From NCBI RefSeq assembly GCF_024169515.1, contig NZ_JAMKCQ010000001.1, positions 1,860,001-1,924,000 of the forward strand: 64,000 nucleotides of DNA, written 5' to 3'. Below the pieces are notes generated by a model. That model worked only from the letters and a program-made list of their open reading frames with translations, had not been told where the DNA came from and did no database searches. A program made the position numbers and the translations under genes. This stretch comes from Erwinia aphidicola (GTDB taxonomy: Bacteria > Pseudomonadota > Gammaproteobacteria > Enterobacterales > Enterobacteriaceae). Below, in pieces: positions 1 through 10,349 of the stretch (the stretch's first letter is position 1; each line of letters opens with the position of its first letter).

Positions 1-1078
1 GGTCAAAGTTATCCAGCCCCACGCGCATCATCGGCAAAAGATTCGACGGGGTGATTGAGCCGAACATATCCCACAGCGAGCCCTGCTTGAGGAATTTGGT
101 GGAGAAGGTGGCGAACGGCCCGAACAGCAGCACCTGCTTGCCGTCCAGCGTGCGGCTGTCGAGGTGTGGCACCGACATCGGTGGCGCGCCCACGGAAGCT
201 TTGCCGTAAACCTTCGCCTGATGACGGGCGACAATTTCCGGATTGTCGGTGACGAGAAACTCGCCGCCCACCGGGAAACCCGCGTAGTTTTTCGCTTCCG
301 GAATCCCGGATTCCTGCAGCAGCGTCAGGGCTGCGCCGCCGGCACCGATAAACACGTATTTTGCATGGATCGTCTGCTGCTCACCGCTTTTCAGGTCGTA
401 GACGCTGACCGTCCAGCTACCGTCGGCGGCGCGTTTGATCGCCCGCACTTCATGGCTGGTCTGGCGCTCGAAGCGCTCGCTTTTTTGCAGTGAGGCGATC
501 AGCTGGCGGGTAATCTCGCCGAAGTTGACGTCGGTACCGGTCGGGATGCGCGTAGCCGCCACTTTCTGGCTGACGTCGCGCCCTTCCATCACCAGCGGCA
601 CCCACTGGCGGATCAGATCCGGGTCCTCAGAAAATTCCATGCCGCGGAACAGCGTGCTGTTTTGCAGGGCGCTGTAGCGGTTTTTCAGGAACTTTACGTT
701 CTCTTCGCCCCAGACGAAGCTCATATGCGAGACGCTGGTGACAAAGCTTTTTGGGTTGCGCAGCACGTTACGCTGCACCTGGTGTGCCCAGAAACGGCGG
801 GAAATCTGGAAGGCTTCGTTAATTTCCACCGCTTTTTTAATCTCGACCGAACCGTCGGCATTTTCTGGCGTGTAATTCAGCTCCATCAGCGCGGAGTGCC
901 CGGTACCGGCATTGTTCCAGCCGTTCGAGCTCTCTTCCGCCACACTGTCCAGACGCTCTACCATGCTGATATGCCACTGTGGCTCCAGCTCTTGCAGGTA
1001 GGTACCTAACGTGGCGCTCATGACGCCACCACCGATTAGTAATACATCGACGTGTTTCTCTACTGCCAGTTTGCGCAT
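1..1078 (-). CDS. mqo: malate:quinone oxidoreductase (3' end outside window)
   Basis: Membrane-associated FAD enzyme that oxidises malate to oxaloacetate and passes electrons to quinone, bypassing NAD-linked malate dehydrogenase. The reverse-strand frame opens [18 protein letters not shown], a dinucleotide-binding fold for FAD, and stays open for 359 codons to the window edge. It includes [18 protein letters not shown] near residue 50 and a [16 protein letters not shown] block, both typical of Mqo. The family is usually about 500-550 residues, so roughly the last third lies upstream of base 1. The start is the ATG at 1078; no other gene lies between it and the next one at 1401. Identity is secure from these motifs. 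Confidence 0.93.
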   Translation of the reverse strand, partial: MRKLAVEKHVDVLLIGGGVMSATLGTYLQELEPQWHISMVERLDSVAEESSNGWNNAGTGHSALMELNYTPENADGSVEIKKAVEINEAFQISRRFWAHQVQRNVLRNPKSFVTSVSHMSFVWGEENVKFLKNRYSALQNSTLFRGMEFSEDPDLIRQWVPLVMEGRDVSQKVAATRIPTGTDVNFGEITRQLIASLQKSERFERQTSHEVRAIKRAADGSWTVSVYDLKSGEQQTIHAKYVFIGAGGAALTLLQESGIPEAKNYAGFPVGGEFLVTDNPEIVARHQAKVYGKASVGAPPMSVPHLDSRTLDGKQVLLFGPFATFSTKFLKQGSLWDMFGSITPSNLLPMMRVGLDNFD

Positions 1079-1400
1079 GAGACGACATCTCCGTGTATTG
1101 AAGGAAATCAACATGTTAAGTAGAGTAACAGCGCTGAATCTTCTGGAATCAGTCGGACTGCCTCGCCCTTTCAGGATTGCAGATAGCGAAAAACCACCGA
1201 TCTGATGCAGGTTTAATCGCGATGCAAAAGCGTCAGAAATATACCATTGTTACGGGCTAATTAAAAAAGTGTTTAAAGATTAAAAATGAGAATGATAGGG
1301 AAAATAAAATAAGTAACATTTATACGGGCCGTTGAACGGCCCGCTGCAATGTTGAAAATTCCACAGGAATTTGAGGGGTAACTCTCTGAACAGGAAGGGG
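1079..1400. other. gene-free stretch between mqo and the AhpD-like gene
   Basis: These 322 bases hold the promoter side of mqo (transcribed leftward) and the 3' side of the AhpD-like gene. Apart from the hairpin at 1325-1343 I see only AT-rich sequence, with no convincing coding frame. The short frames here are antisense or run through AT-rich sequence without a ribosome site. Confidence 0.5.
1308..1343 (-). terminator. probable terminator of the AhpD-like gene
   Basis: CGGGCCGTT-GAA-CGGCCCG forms a GC-rich hairpin at 1325-1343. Read on the minus strand it is followed by a T-rich, but not pure T, tract. It lies about 60 bases past the stop of the AhpD-like gene. Confidence 0.4.
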
Positions 1401-1856
1401 TTAGTCGCGTGGGGCGCTGTCAGGTAATTTGCGCAGGCTGATGGCCAGCCGGTTGTAAGCATTCATCAAACCTATGGCAATCACCATGTCGCTAATTTCT
1501 TTGTCGCTAAATTCCGCTTGCACTGCGGCAAAAACCGCATCCGGCGCGTGAGTGGTGGCAATCAGCGTCAGAGATTCGGCCCAGGCCAGCGCGGCACCTT
1601 CACGCTTAGAGAACCAGTTCCCCGCCTCTTCCCACACCTGAGTGAGCACAATTTTGTCCCACGGCATGCCCGCTTTATGTAACGCTTTGGTGTGCATATC
1701 GATACAGTAAGCGCAGCCGTTAATCTGCGAGACGCGCAGGAAGATAAGCTCGATCAGTTCTTGTGAAAGGCCGCTCTGTGCGACGTAGCCGTAGACGCCG
1801 GCCAGCGCTTTCATTCCTGCAGGTGATGTGGCATTAAAGTCGATACGTTCACTCAT
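1401..1856 (-). CDS. carboxymuconolactone decarboxylase / AhpD-like family protein
   Basis: A 151-residue all-helical protein of the CMD/AhpD family. The segment NGCAYCIDMHTKAL holds C48, C51 and H55, the CxxCxxxH core that AhpD-type proteins use for peroxidase or disulfide chemistry. Family members range from alkylhydroperoxide reductase partners to uncharacterised proteins, so a peroxidase-like redox role is likely but the substrate cannot be read from sequence. It is divergent from the MocR-type regulator at 1916, with only 59 bases between the two starts. This suggests, but does not prove, that the regulator controls it. Start is the ATG at 1856. Confidence 0.85.
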   Translation of the reverse strand: MSERIDFNATSPAGMKALAGVYGYVAQSGLSQELIELIFLRVSQINGCAYCIDMHTKALHKAGMPWDKIVLTQVWEEAGNWFSKREGAALAWAESLTLIATTHAPDAVFAAVQAEFSDKEISDMVIAIGLMNAYNRLAISLRKLPDSAPRD

Positions 1857-1915
1857 TGTCTTTTCCTCTTAGCGGGTCAGGGCGTCATTTTTACCGGTTT
1901 TATGGGTAGCCGAAA

Positions 1916-3352
1916 GTGCCAGGAATTGACAAAAACAGTGGTCCATCGGGGCTGGATATTGCGTTAACACGCGATTCTACCCACTCGCTCAGCGAGCAGA
2001 TCCGCAATGCGATCGGCCAGGCGGTGGAAGAGGGGCGGCTGACGCCCGGCGCACGGGTGCCTTCCTGTCGTGACCTGGCGGCGCAGCTCGGCGTGGCGCG
2101 CGGCACCGTGCGTGCGGCGTATGACATGCTGGTCGACAGCCAGCTGCTGGTGGCGAAAGGCGCCGCGGGCACCTGGGTGGCGGAGGTCACGCGCCCGCTG
2201 GCAACCCGTAGCCCGCAGCCTGAATCGGCGGTGCTGCCGCCGCTGGCGGATATCGTGCATGCCTTCGACAGCGTGCCGCTGACCTTTCAGATGGGCGTGC
2301 CGGCCGATGATGCGTTTCCGGCCAAGGTCTGGTCGCGCATTGTGACGCGCCACGCGCGTGAAATGGCGAGTAAGCCGACAGGCTATGCGGATCCGCGCGG
2401 TAGCCTGGCGCTGCGCCAGCAGCTGGTCAGCTATCTGTCGATGGCGCGCGGCATCCGCTGCGATACGGCGCAAATCATTATCACCAATGGCTATGCCGGG
2501 GCGCTCGGGCTGATTTTTCTCGCCCTCGGGCTGCGCGGGCAGCGCGTGTGGACGGAAGATCCGGGCTATCTGCTGGCGCGTAAGGCGCTGACGCTGGCCG
2601 GGGTCGAGAACGTGCCGTTGCCGGTGGATGAACAGGGGATCTTAGTGGCGGAGGGGCTGCGGCTGGCACCCGATGCCGCGGCGGCGCTGGTGACGGCCGG
2701 ACAGCAGGCGCCGCTGGGAATGACGCTGTCGCTGGCGCGCCGCAGCGCGCTGCTGAGCTGGGCGCAGCAGTATAACAGCTGGATTATCGAGGATGACTAC
2801 CTTGGCGAGTTACAGCTGCAGGGGCGTGCTGCCCCCGCGCTGGCTGCGCTGGACGGCGGCCGGGTGCTGCATATTGGCACCTTCAGTAAAAACCTTAGCC
2901 CGGCGCTGCGGCTGGGCTATCTGGTGGTGCCGGCAGCGCAAGCGGCGCATTTCTCTGAGGCGGCGGCGCTGATGGCGCCGGCATCCTCGTTCGTGCTGCA
3001 CAATGCCGTTGCGGAGTTTATGCACGAAGGTCACTTTATGCGCCATCTGCGCCGCATGAAGCGGCTCTACAGCGAGCGGCTGGCGCTGATGCTGGCGGCA
3101 CTGCTGCCGCTGTTCCCGCAGGTGCAGCGAGCGGGGCTGGCCGTGGTGATTGTACTGCCGCCGGGCAGCCGGGATACGCGCATCGCCCGCGAGGCGCTGG
3201 CATACGGTATGGCTCCCTCACCGCTGTCGGTGTGGTATCAGGCAGGTTCGCGCTGTCAAAACGGACTGGTGCTGAGCGTGACCAATATGCCACGAGAGGG
3301 GTTTGTACAGAGTGCAGAGCGGCTGAAAGCGCTGGTTGACGCGTTTGCTTAA
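1916..3352 (+). CDS. MocR/PdxR-type transcriptional regulator (GntR wHTH + class I aminotransferase fold)
   Basis: A 478-residue two-domain regulator. Residues about 20-85 form a GntR winged helix (SLSEQIRNAIGQAVEEGRL, then PSCRDLAAQLGVARGTVRAA). Residues about 110-478 are an aminotransferase class I/II fold. EDDY near 292 and GTFSKNLSPALRLGYLV, with K325 as the expected PLP Schiff-base lysine, indicate a PLP-binding sensor domain. Family members respond to PLP or amino-compound ligands and usually control a divergent neighbour, here the AhpD-like gene at 1856. The frame starts with GTG at 1916 without a strong ribosome site, so the exact start is uncertain. Which MocR subfamily it belongs to cannot be decided here. 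Confidence 0.9.
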   Translation: MPGIDKNSGPSGLDIALTRDSTHSLSEQIRNAIGQAVEEGRLTPGARVPSCRDLAAQLGVARGTVRAAYDMLVDSQLLVAKGAAGTWVAEVTRPLATRSPQPESAVLPPLADIVHAFDSVPLTFQMGVPADDAFPAKVWSRIVTRHAREMASKPTGYADPRGSLALRQQLVSYLSMARGIRCDTAQIIITNGYAGALGLIFLALGLRGQRVWTEDPGYLLARKALTLAGVENVPLPVDEQGILVAEGLRLAPDAAAALVTAGQQAPLGMTLSLARRSALLSWAQQYNSWIIEDDYLGELQLQGRAAPALAALDGGRVLHIGTFSKNLSPALRLGYLVVPAAQAAHFSEAAALMAPASSFVLHNAVAEFMHEGHFMRHLRRMKRLYSERLALMLAALLPLFPQVQRAGLAVVIVLPPGSRDTRIAREALAYGMAPSPLSVWYQAGSRCQNGLVLSVTNMPREGFVQSAERLKALVDAFA

Positions 3353-3353
3353 A

Positions 3354-3375
3354 CCCTGCCCCGGGAGGGGCAGGG
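3354..3375. terminator. hairpin between convergent MocR-type gene and tpiA
   Basis: CCCTGCCCC-GGGA-GGGGCAGGG is a perfect nine-pair hairpin just past the MocR-type stop and before the tpiA stop. It has only a very short T run on the minus strand, so it may serve both genes weakly. Confidence 0.45.
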
Positions 3376-3383
3376 GGAGATCA

Positions 3384-4151
3384 TCAGGCTTTTTTCGCAG
3401 CGGCAGCTGCTTTAACGATCACCGCGAAAGCATCAGCTTTCAGTGATGCGCCGCCCACCAGGGCACCGTCGATATCTGGCTGAGCAAACAGCTCTGCCGC
3501 GTTTTTGTCGTTGACGGAACCGCCGTACTGGATGATGACCTGAGCGGCCACAGCAGCATCTTTCTTCGCGATATGGTCACGGATAAACTTGTGCACGGCC
3601 TGAGCCTGCGCTGGAGTCGCTGATTTACCGGTTCCGATGGCCCAGACTGGCTCGTAAGCCACAACCACGCCGTTGAACGCCTCAGCGCCCTGGCTGTTCA
3701 GCACGGCGTCGATCTGACGTGCGCAAACTTCTTCGGTTTTGCCCGCTTCGTTTTCAGCTTCGGTTTCGCCGATGCACAGCACCGGGGTCAGGCCAGCCGC
3801 TTTCAGCACGGCGAATTTTTTGGCGATCAGCTCGTCGCTTTCCGCGTGGTAGGTACGGCGCTCAGAGTGACCAATGATGATGTACTCTGCGCCAAGATCT
3901 TTCAGCATGTCAGCAGAAACTTCACCGGTGAAGGCGCCAGACAGGTTAACGTCGACGTTCTGCGCACCCAGAGTGATGTGGCTACCGGAAATGGCGTGTT
4001 TAGCCTGATCCAGATACATCACAGGCGGAGCAATCGCTACGCCACAACCATCAACGCCGCTCAGCTCGGTACGCAGACCGGCGATCAGCTCGTTGACCAT
4101 CTGTTTGTTACCGTTCAGTTTCCAGTTACCCATAACTAATGGATGTCGCAT
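3384..4151 (-). CDS. tpiA: triose-phosphate isomerase
   Basis: Interconverts dihydroxyacetone phosphate and glyceraldehyde 3-phosphate in cytoplasmic glycolysis and gluconeogenesis. The 255-residue TIM barrel has the catalytic lysine in GNWKLNG (K11), the catalytic histidine in IIIGHSERR, the catalytic glutamate in [15 protein letters not shown] and the phosphate-binding QYGGSV and GALVGGASL loops. I start at ATG 4151 ([11 protein letters not shown]), which gives the same length as the E. coli protein. An in-frame ATG four codons upstream at 4163 is less likely. It links the glycerol genes further right (DHAP entry) to glycolysis. Confidence 0.98.
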   Translation of the reverse strand: MRHPLVMGNWKLNGNKQMVNELIAGLRTELSGVDGCGVAIAPPVMYLDQAKHAISGSHITLGAQNVDVNLSGAFTGEVSADMLKDLGAEYIIIGHSERRTYHAESDELIAKKFAVLKAAGLTPVLCIGETEAENEAGKTEEVCARQIDAVLNSQGAEAFNGVVVAYEPVWAIGTGKSATPAQAQAVHKFIRDHIAKKDAAVAAQVIIQYGGSVNDKNAAELFAQPDIDGALVGGASLKADAFAVIVKAAAAAKKA

Positions 4152-4269
4152 TCTATCCTCCACGCTTTGAGAGTATTAAAGCTGCCAACGGGCAGCATTG
4201 TCTGCCAGACAGTATAGAGATCAAACATCGCAAAGGCTTTGCTTTTCGTCATCCTTTGCGCATCCGCTC

Positions 4270-4863
4270 TCAGGGGGCAGCCAGCGCCAGTTTCAGCGGC
4301 TCGACGGCAAACGTCAGCCCTTTTTCGCCATTATCAGCAACGATATAGCGCAATGCGCCTTCGGTTTGCTGGAAATATCGGGAGCCTTTACCCTTTGCCA
4401 GCAGGTCATTGACGCGCTTCAGGGACTGTTCATTGCTCAACATCGGTTCAAAATAGCGCACAAACGCGGCCATATACGCCAGGGCTTTATCGCGCGAGGC
4501 TTTTTGCTCCGGCCCGGGGATCGGTAGCCAGGTGATCTGCAGCGTTTTGACTTTGCCGGTGCCGTGCTCCAGTGCCGTTGAGGAGTAAAGATTTTCGTTG
4601 ATCTTGCTGGCAGCACGCGTCAAATTGCTTTTGTCGCCGCTACTGTCAATGGCGCGATATTCACTTAACGGTAACGTTGTGTTGGCAGCATTATACTTTT
4701 CGCGAAACTGGCCGATAGTCATATCAAAGGTGGGAGAACCCGCCCGCAAATACGGGGCTGCCGGCAGATGTTCGGTTCGCGCCTGGGGCTCAGGCGCTGC
4801 GTGAGCCACCGCGAAGCTCATGGTGGTTAGCAGTGCAATCCCTGCCCATCGTGCATTCTTCAT
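4270..4863 (-). CDS. yiiQ: DUF1454 periplasmic protein YiiQ
   Basis: A 197-residue protein of unknown function. It begins MKNARWAGIALLTTMSFAVAHA, a clean Sec signal peptide cleaved after AHA, so the product is probably periplasmic. The remainder matches E. coli YiiQ in layout (about 199 residues), including ITWLPIPGPEQKASRDKALAY. The frame is open further upstream to 5028, but that extension carries no recognisable domain and overlaps the divergent yiiR promoter, so I chose ATG 4863. In E. coli it also sits next to tpiA. No enzymatic motif is visible. Confidence 0.9.
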   Translation of the reverse strand: MKNARWAGIALLTTMSFAVAHAAPEPQARTEHLPAAPYLRAGSPTFDMTIGQFREKYNAANTTLPLSEYRAIDSSGDKSNLTRAASKINENLYSSTALEHGTGKVKTLQITWLPIPGPEQKASRDKALAYMAAFVRYFEPMLSNEQSLKRVNDLLAKGKGSRYFQQTEGALRYIVADNGEKGLTFAVEPLKLALAAP

Positions 4864-4954
4864 TTCATCGGCCCTAACCAGTAAACTCAGCTCAAGATTA
4901 AAACGGACAATGACCGGTAAAGTCAAAGGCACCTGGAACTCTGAGATAAAAATA

Positions 4955-5398
4955 ATGACCTTACAACAGTGGTGTTTCTCTTTTCGTGGCCGGCTGGGGC
5001 GGCGCGACTTCTGGATATGGCAGGCCACCTGGCTGCTGCTTCTGGTATTGCTGTTTACGATTGCCGGTCAAGGCCTGGTCGACACGCAGACCGCCGCGTT
5101 CTGCGTGGTGGCGCTGCTGTGGCCGAGCAGTGCGGTGCTGGTCAAGCGGCTGCATGACCGCAACAAAGGCGGGCAGTGGGCGCTGCTGCTGGTGCTGGGC
5201 TGGATGCTGATGGCCGGGCACTGGGCCATGCTGCCCGGTGAGGCGCAGTGGCTGGTGGGGCGCTTTATCCCGACGCTGATCCTCGTCAGTATGCTGGTGG
5301 AGCTGGGAGCCCTTGCCGGCACGCCCGGCGATAACCGCTTTGGCAAACCGGCGCAGTCGGTGGCATTTCTGCGCCGGCGGGCGGTTGATTACCAGTAG
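4955..5398 (+). CDS. yiiR: DUF805-type inner-membrane protein YiiR
   Basis: A 147-residue membrane protein of unknown function. The N-terminus MTLQQWCFSFRGRLGRRDFW carries the FxGRxxRxxFW signature of DUF805. It is followed by about four hydrophobic segments and by LVKRLHDRNKGG between two of them. I start at ATG 4955, matching E. coli YiiR. The frame stays open upstream, but that part is antisense to the yiiQ signal-peptide region. Its last 10 bases overlap the end of fpr on the other strand. Confidence 0.9.
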   Translation: MTLQQWCFSFRGRLGRRDFWIWQATWLLLLVLLFTIAGQGLVDTQTAAFCVVALLWPSSAVLVKRLHDRNKGGQWALLLVLGWMLMAGHWAMLPGEAQWLVGRFIPTLILVSMLVELGALAGTPGDNRFGKPAQSVAFLRRRAVDYQ

Positions 5399-6135
5399 TG
5401 CTCGCTGGTCATATGGCCCGGCTTGCGCTTGAGATGTTTACGCATGCCGCGCGTCTCCTTCAGCACCAGCTGAGTGTCGCGCACCATTTGCGGGTTGCCG
5501 CACAGCATGACGTGGCAGGTTTCGGCATCAATGGTCAGCCCGGTAGCGGCTTCCAGCTGGCCGCTCTCAATCAGGGCCGGGACGCGGCCGGTCAGTGAGC
5601 CCGGGCTCTCCTCGCGGCTGACCACGGTCTGGATCTGCAGCTGGCCGTTGTAGCGCTGCTGCAGCTCCTGCATCTGCGGCAGATAGCTCAGATCCTGCGC
5701 ATAGCGTGCCGCGTGCAGCAGCACAATATTCTCGAAGCGCTCAAGCCCTTTACCTTCCTCCAGAATCGACAGATACGGGCCGATAGCGGTGCCGGTTGCC
5801 AGCATCCACAGGTTCTTACACTCGGGAATTTCGTCGATGACGAAGAAGCCCTGTGCGTCCTGGGTAATCATCACTTCATCGCCCGGTTTCAGCGCGTGCA
5901 GACGCGGGCTGAGCTTTCCTTCCGGCACCGTCACCAGGTAGAACTCCAGGTTCTCATTGCTGGGAGCATTGACGAAGGAGTAAGCGCGCACCACGCGTTC
6001 ACCGTCAATCTCCAGCGACAGTTTTGCGTACTGACCGGCGGTGAAGGGGTCGATGGGGGCGTTGACGATCAGGCTAAATAAACTGTCGGTCCAGTCGATC
6101 ACTTTACTGACGCGGGCATTGACCCAAACGGCCAT
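5389..6135 (-). CDS. fpr: ferredoxin/flavodoxin-NADP+ reductase
   Basis: A 248-residue FAD protein that moves electrons between NADPH and flavodoxin or ferredoxin. It supports radical-SAM enzyme activation and the oxidative-stress response. Residues R50-A-Y-S53 form the FAD-binding RxYS motif, GTAIGPYLSIL (from about 115) starts the NADP-binding domain, and CGNPQMV lies near the C-terminus, which ends EHYW as in E. coli Fpr. Length equals the E. coli protein. In E. coli it belongs to the SoxRS regulon; I did not find a clear soxbox. The 3' end overlaps convergent yiiR by 10 bases. Confidence 0.97.
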   Translation of the reverse strand: MAVWVNARVSKVIDWTDSLFSLIVNAPIDPFTAGQYAKLSLEIDGERVVRAYSFVNAPSNENLEFYLVTVPEGKLSPRLHALKPGDEVMITQDAQGFFVIDEIPECKNLWMLATGTAIGPYLSILEEGKGLERFENIVLLHAARYAQDLSYLPQMQELQQRYNGQLQIQTVVSREESPGSLTGRVPALIESGQLEAATGLTIDAETCHVMLCGNPQMVRDTQLVLKETRGMRKHLKRKPGHMTSEHYW

Positions 6136-6445
6136 AAAAAACTCCTTAATTCATTTGCGACATCATTGGCATCTCTGCGGCTATCTTCGCCAGCTGTCGC
6201 GACTTTTTCCAGCCGCTGGCCGATGCGAAAGCTCGTATCGACAAAGTATGAGCACTCTATAAACGTAGCGTAAAAAATGATTTACAGCTGCGCCTGCTTT
6301 TGCTGACAGCGCGGCGTGCGCTATTTTCTGCCGACCCCTCGCTTTGTCACGCAATCCTGATATTTTCAGCGCCATTATGCCGGGATATCTGGCAGATCAC
6401 TCTTCACTGAGTGAACTTTCCCCCTCTTTATAATGACGCTAAGCG
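6136..6445. other. gene-free divergent region fpr / emrD
   Basis: These 310 bases separate the divergent fpr and emrD starts and must hold both promoters. A perfect TATAAT lies at 6429-6434, only 11 bases before the emrD ATG. If it is used, the emrD mRNA would have an almost absent leader. No well-placed -35 accompanies it. No coding frame here looks real. Confidence 0.4.
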
Positions 6446-7624
6446 ATGAAAAAATTAGAAAACGGGCATCTGTTAGTGATGCTGATAGCGCTGCTGGCCG
6501 TGGGACAGATGGCGCAAACCATCTACGTTCCGGCGATGTCGACCATTGCCGAGGCGTTTCACGTGGGCGACGGCGCGGTGCAGCGAGTGATGGCGGCTTA
6601 CCTGATGACCTACGGCGCGTCCCAGCTGTTTTACGGGCCGCTGTCGGATAATATCGGCCGCCGTCCGGTGATCCTGTTTGGCATGGCGGTATTTATTGCC
6701 GGTTCGCTGACCGCGCTGCTGGCGCACAGCCTGAACGGACTGGTGCTGGGGGCGGCGATCCAGGGCATGGGCACCGGCGTGGCGGGCGTGATGGCGCGTA
6801 CTATGCCGCGCGACCTCTATTCGGGCAGCGCGCTACGCCATGCCAACAGCCTGCTCAACATGGGCATTCTGGTCAGCCCGCTCATTGCGCCGGTAATCGG
6901 GGCCGGGCTGACGCACCTGTTTGGCTGGCAGGCCTGCTTTGCTTTCCTGCTGCTGCTGTGCCTGATGGTCGCTGCCGTCATGCTGCGCTGGCTGCCGGAA
7001 ACCCGCCCGAGTGGCCTACCGCCTCGCCCGTTCTTCTCGCGCTACCGGCCCTTGCTCGGTGACAGCAGCTTTGTGCGCTATCTGCTGATCCTGATCGGTG
7101 CTCTGTCTGGGATTGCGGTATTTGAGGCCAGCTGCGGCGTGCTGATGGGCGGCGTACTGGGTTACAGCAGCCTGGCGGTGAGCGTTCTGTTTATTCTGCC
7201 GCTGCCCGCTGCCTTTTTCGGCGCGTGGTTTGCCGGGCGCAGCGAGCGTTCGTTTACCACCGTGATGTGGTACGCGGTGAATAGCTGCCTGCTGGCGGGG
7301 GTGATGATGTGGATCCCGGGCTGGCTCGGGGTGATGAATCTGTGGACGCTGATCGTGCCGGCATCGCTGTTCTTCTTTGGTGCCGGGATGCTGTTTCCGC
7401 TGGCGACCACCGGTGCGATGGAGCCGTGGCCCTATATGGCAGGTACCGCCGGGGCGCTGGTGGGGGGGTTACAGAATCTGGGGTCCGGCATCACCGCCTG
7501 GCTGTCGGCGCTGCTGCCGCAGAACGGTCAGTTCAGCCTGGGGATGCTGATGTTTGGCACCGCGCTGCTGATCCTGCTGTGCTGGCTGCCGCTGTCGAAG
7601 CATCCGCAGCCGCATGCGGCGTAA
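6446..7624 (+). CDS. emrD: multidrug efflux MFS transporter EmrD
   Basis: A 392-residue, 12-helix major facilitator protein of the drug:proton antiporter family. Residues 64-77 (YGPLSDNIGRRPVI) are the MFS motif A loop, and GTGVAGVMARTMPRDLY and FFFGAGMLFPLATTGAMEP match E. coli EmrD, which exports amphipathic compounds such as uncouplers. In E. coli K-12 emrD is not beside fpr/glpX, so its location here is a lineage difference. The ribosome site is weak (AAG a few bases ahead). The gene is followed at once by a REP-like doublet and then by convergent glpX. Confidence 0.94.
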   Translation: MKKLENGHLLVMLIALLAVGQMAQTIYVPAMSTIAEAFHVGDGAVQRVMAAYLMTYGASQLFYGPLSDNIGRRPVILFGMAVFIAGSLTALLAHSLNGLVLGAAIQGMGTGVAGVMARTMPRDLYSGSALRHANSLLNMGILVSPLIAPVIGAGLTHLFGWQACFAFLLLLCLMVAAVMLRWLPETRPSGLPPRPFFSRYRPLLGDSSFVRYLLILIGALSGIAVFEASCGVLMGGVLGYSSLAVSVLFILPLPAAFFGAWFAGRSERSFTTVMWYAVNSCLLAGVMMWIPGWLGVMNLWTLIVPASLFFFGAGMLFPLATTGAMEPWPYMAGTAGALVGGLQNLGSGITAWLSALLPQNGQFSLGMLMFGTALLILLCWLPLSKHPQPHAA

Positions 7625-7629
7625 ATACA

Positions 7630-7686
7630 GGGCGAGGCATGCCATCGCCCCTACAGGATCGTGTAGGGGGCGGGCATGCCCGCCCC
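7630..7686. repeat. REP/BIME-like doublet (emrD-glpX gap)
   Basis: Two palindromes face each other: GGGCGAGGCATGCCATCGCCC followed by CTACA, then TGTAG followed by GGGGCGGGCATGCCCGCCCC. The GTAG tetranucleotide at the foot of each stem is the hallmark of REP elements recognised by RAYT transposases. It lies between two convergent genes and probably also limits read-through. Confidence 0.75.
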
Positions 7687-7691
7687 AGGTT

Positions 7692-8702
7692 TTACAAAAT
7701 ATACTGATGCAAACTTTCGTCTTTCAGGTCGAGGTAATGAATCGACTGGATGCGGCGAATGGTGCGTGATTTACCGCGGATCAGCAGGGTTTCAGTGGTT
7801 GCCATATTGCCGTTGCGCGTGATGCCTTTTAGCAGATCGCCGCTGGTGATGCCGGTGGCGGAAAACACCACGTTATCGTTGCGCGCCATCTGGTCCAGCG
7901 CCAGCACCTGGCCTGCTTCAATCCCCATCGCACGGCAGCGCTCCAGCTCCTCTTCACCCAGGCGGCGGTTCTCTGGCGTGTCACCCTTAACGTCGTGACG
8001 TGCCAGCAGGCGGCCCTGCATATCGCCGTCCAGTGCGCGGATCACCGCGGCTGAGACCACACCCTCCGGCGCGCCGCCGATGCCGTACATCACATCCACT
8101 TCGCTGTCCGGCATACAGGTCAGAATCGACGCGGCGACATCGCCATCCGGGAAGGTAAACACGCGCACGCCAAGCTGCTGCAGACGGGCAATCACCGCAT
8201 CGTGGCGCGGCTTCGCCAGCAGCGTAACGGTCAGCTCTGCCAGCGGTTTCTTCAGAGCCTGCGCAATGCGCCGCAGGTTCTCTTCCAGCGGCAGATCGAG
8301 GTTGATAGCACCTTTGGCGCCGGGACCGACCACCAGTTTCTCCATGTACATATCCGGGGCGTGCAGGAAGGTGCCTTTGTCACCCACCGCCATCACCGCC
8401 AGCGCGTTGGCCTGGCCAAGCGCGGTCATGCGGGTACCTTCAATGGGATCGACGGCGATATCCACCGCATCGCCACGGCCAGTACCGACTTTCTCACCGA
8501 TGTAGAGCATCGGCGCTTCATCTATTTCCCCTTCGCCAATCACGATCTGACCATCGATATCGACTTTATTGAGCATAATGCGCATCGCGTGTACCGCAGC
8601 GCCATCGGCTGCGTTCTTGTCGCCGCGCCCCAGCCACTTATAGCCAGCCAGTGCTGCCGCTTCGGTGACGCGGGAAAATTCAATCGCCAGTTCTCGTTTC
8701 AT
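7692..8702 (-). CDS. glpX: fructose-1,6-bisphosphatase class II
   Basis: Hydrolyses fructose 1,6-bisphosphate in gluconeogenesis, letting glycerol carbon reach hexose phosphates. The 336-residue protein carries the metal- and phosphate-binding sequence VDPIEGT, IGEGEIDEAPM and the GIGGAPEGVVSAAVIRALDG segment of GlpX-type enzymes. Length equals the E. coli protein. It is the last gene of glpF-glpK-glpX, 98 bases after the glpK stop. That gap holds a separate hairpin at 8769-8792. Start is ATG 8702. Confidence 0.97.
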   Translation of the reverse strand: MKRELAIEFSRVTEAAALAGYKWLGRGDKNAADGAAVHAMRIMLNKVDIDGQIVIGEGEIDEAPMLYIGEKVGTGRGDAVDIAVDPIEGTRMTALGQANALAVMAVGDKGTFLHAPDMYMEKLVVGPGAKGAINLDLPLEENLRRIAQALKKPLAELTVTLLAKPRHDAVIARLQQLGVRVFTFPDGDVAASILTCMPDSEVDVMYGIGGAPEGVVSAAVIRALDGDMQGRLLARHDVKGDTPENRRLGEEELERCRAMGIEAGQVLALDQMARNDNVVFSATGITSGDLLKGITRNGNMATTETLLIRGKSRTIRRIQSIHYLDLKDESLHQYIL

Positions 8703-8768
8703 GACATGCCTTAAGGAAACAAATGAGGCGGGAAGTTTATCACAGGGAAGAGGGAGGGGAAGGAGGAT

Positions 8769-8792
8769 GCCCGCGATCTGGCGACCGCGGGC
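8769..8792. other. intercistronic hairpin glpK-glpX
   Basis: GCCCGCG and CGCGGGC form a seven-pair stem around a 10-base loop in the glpK-glpX gap. There is no T run, so it looks more like an mRNA-processing or stabilising structure than a terminator. It lacks the GTAG head of the REP family seen elsewhere. Confidence 0.4.
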
Positions 8793-8800
8793 AGGGGGAG

Positions 8801-10315
<1,515 letters not shown>

Positions 10316-10349
10316 AATAATTTCCTGATGGTGTAGGCAGTTAGCAGGA

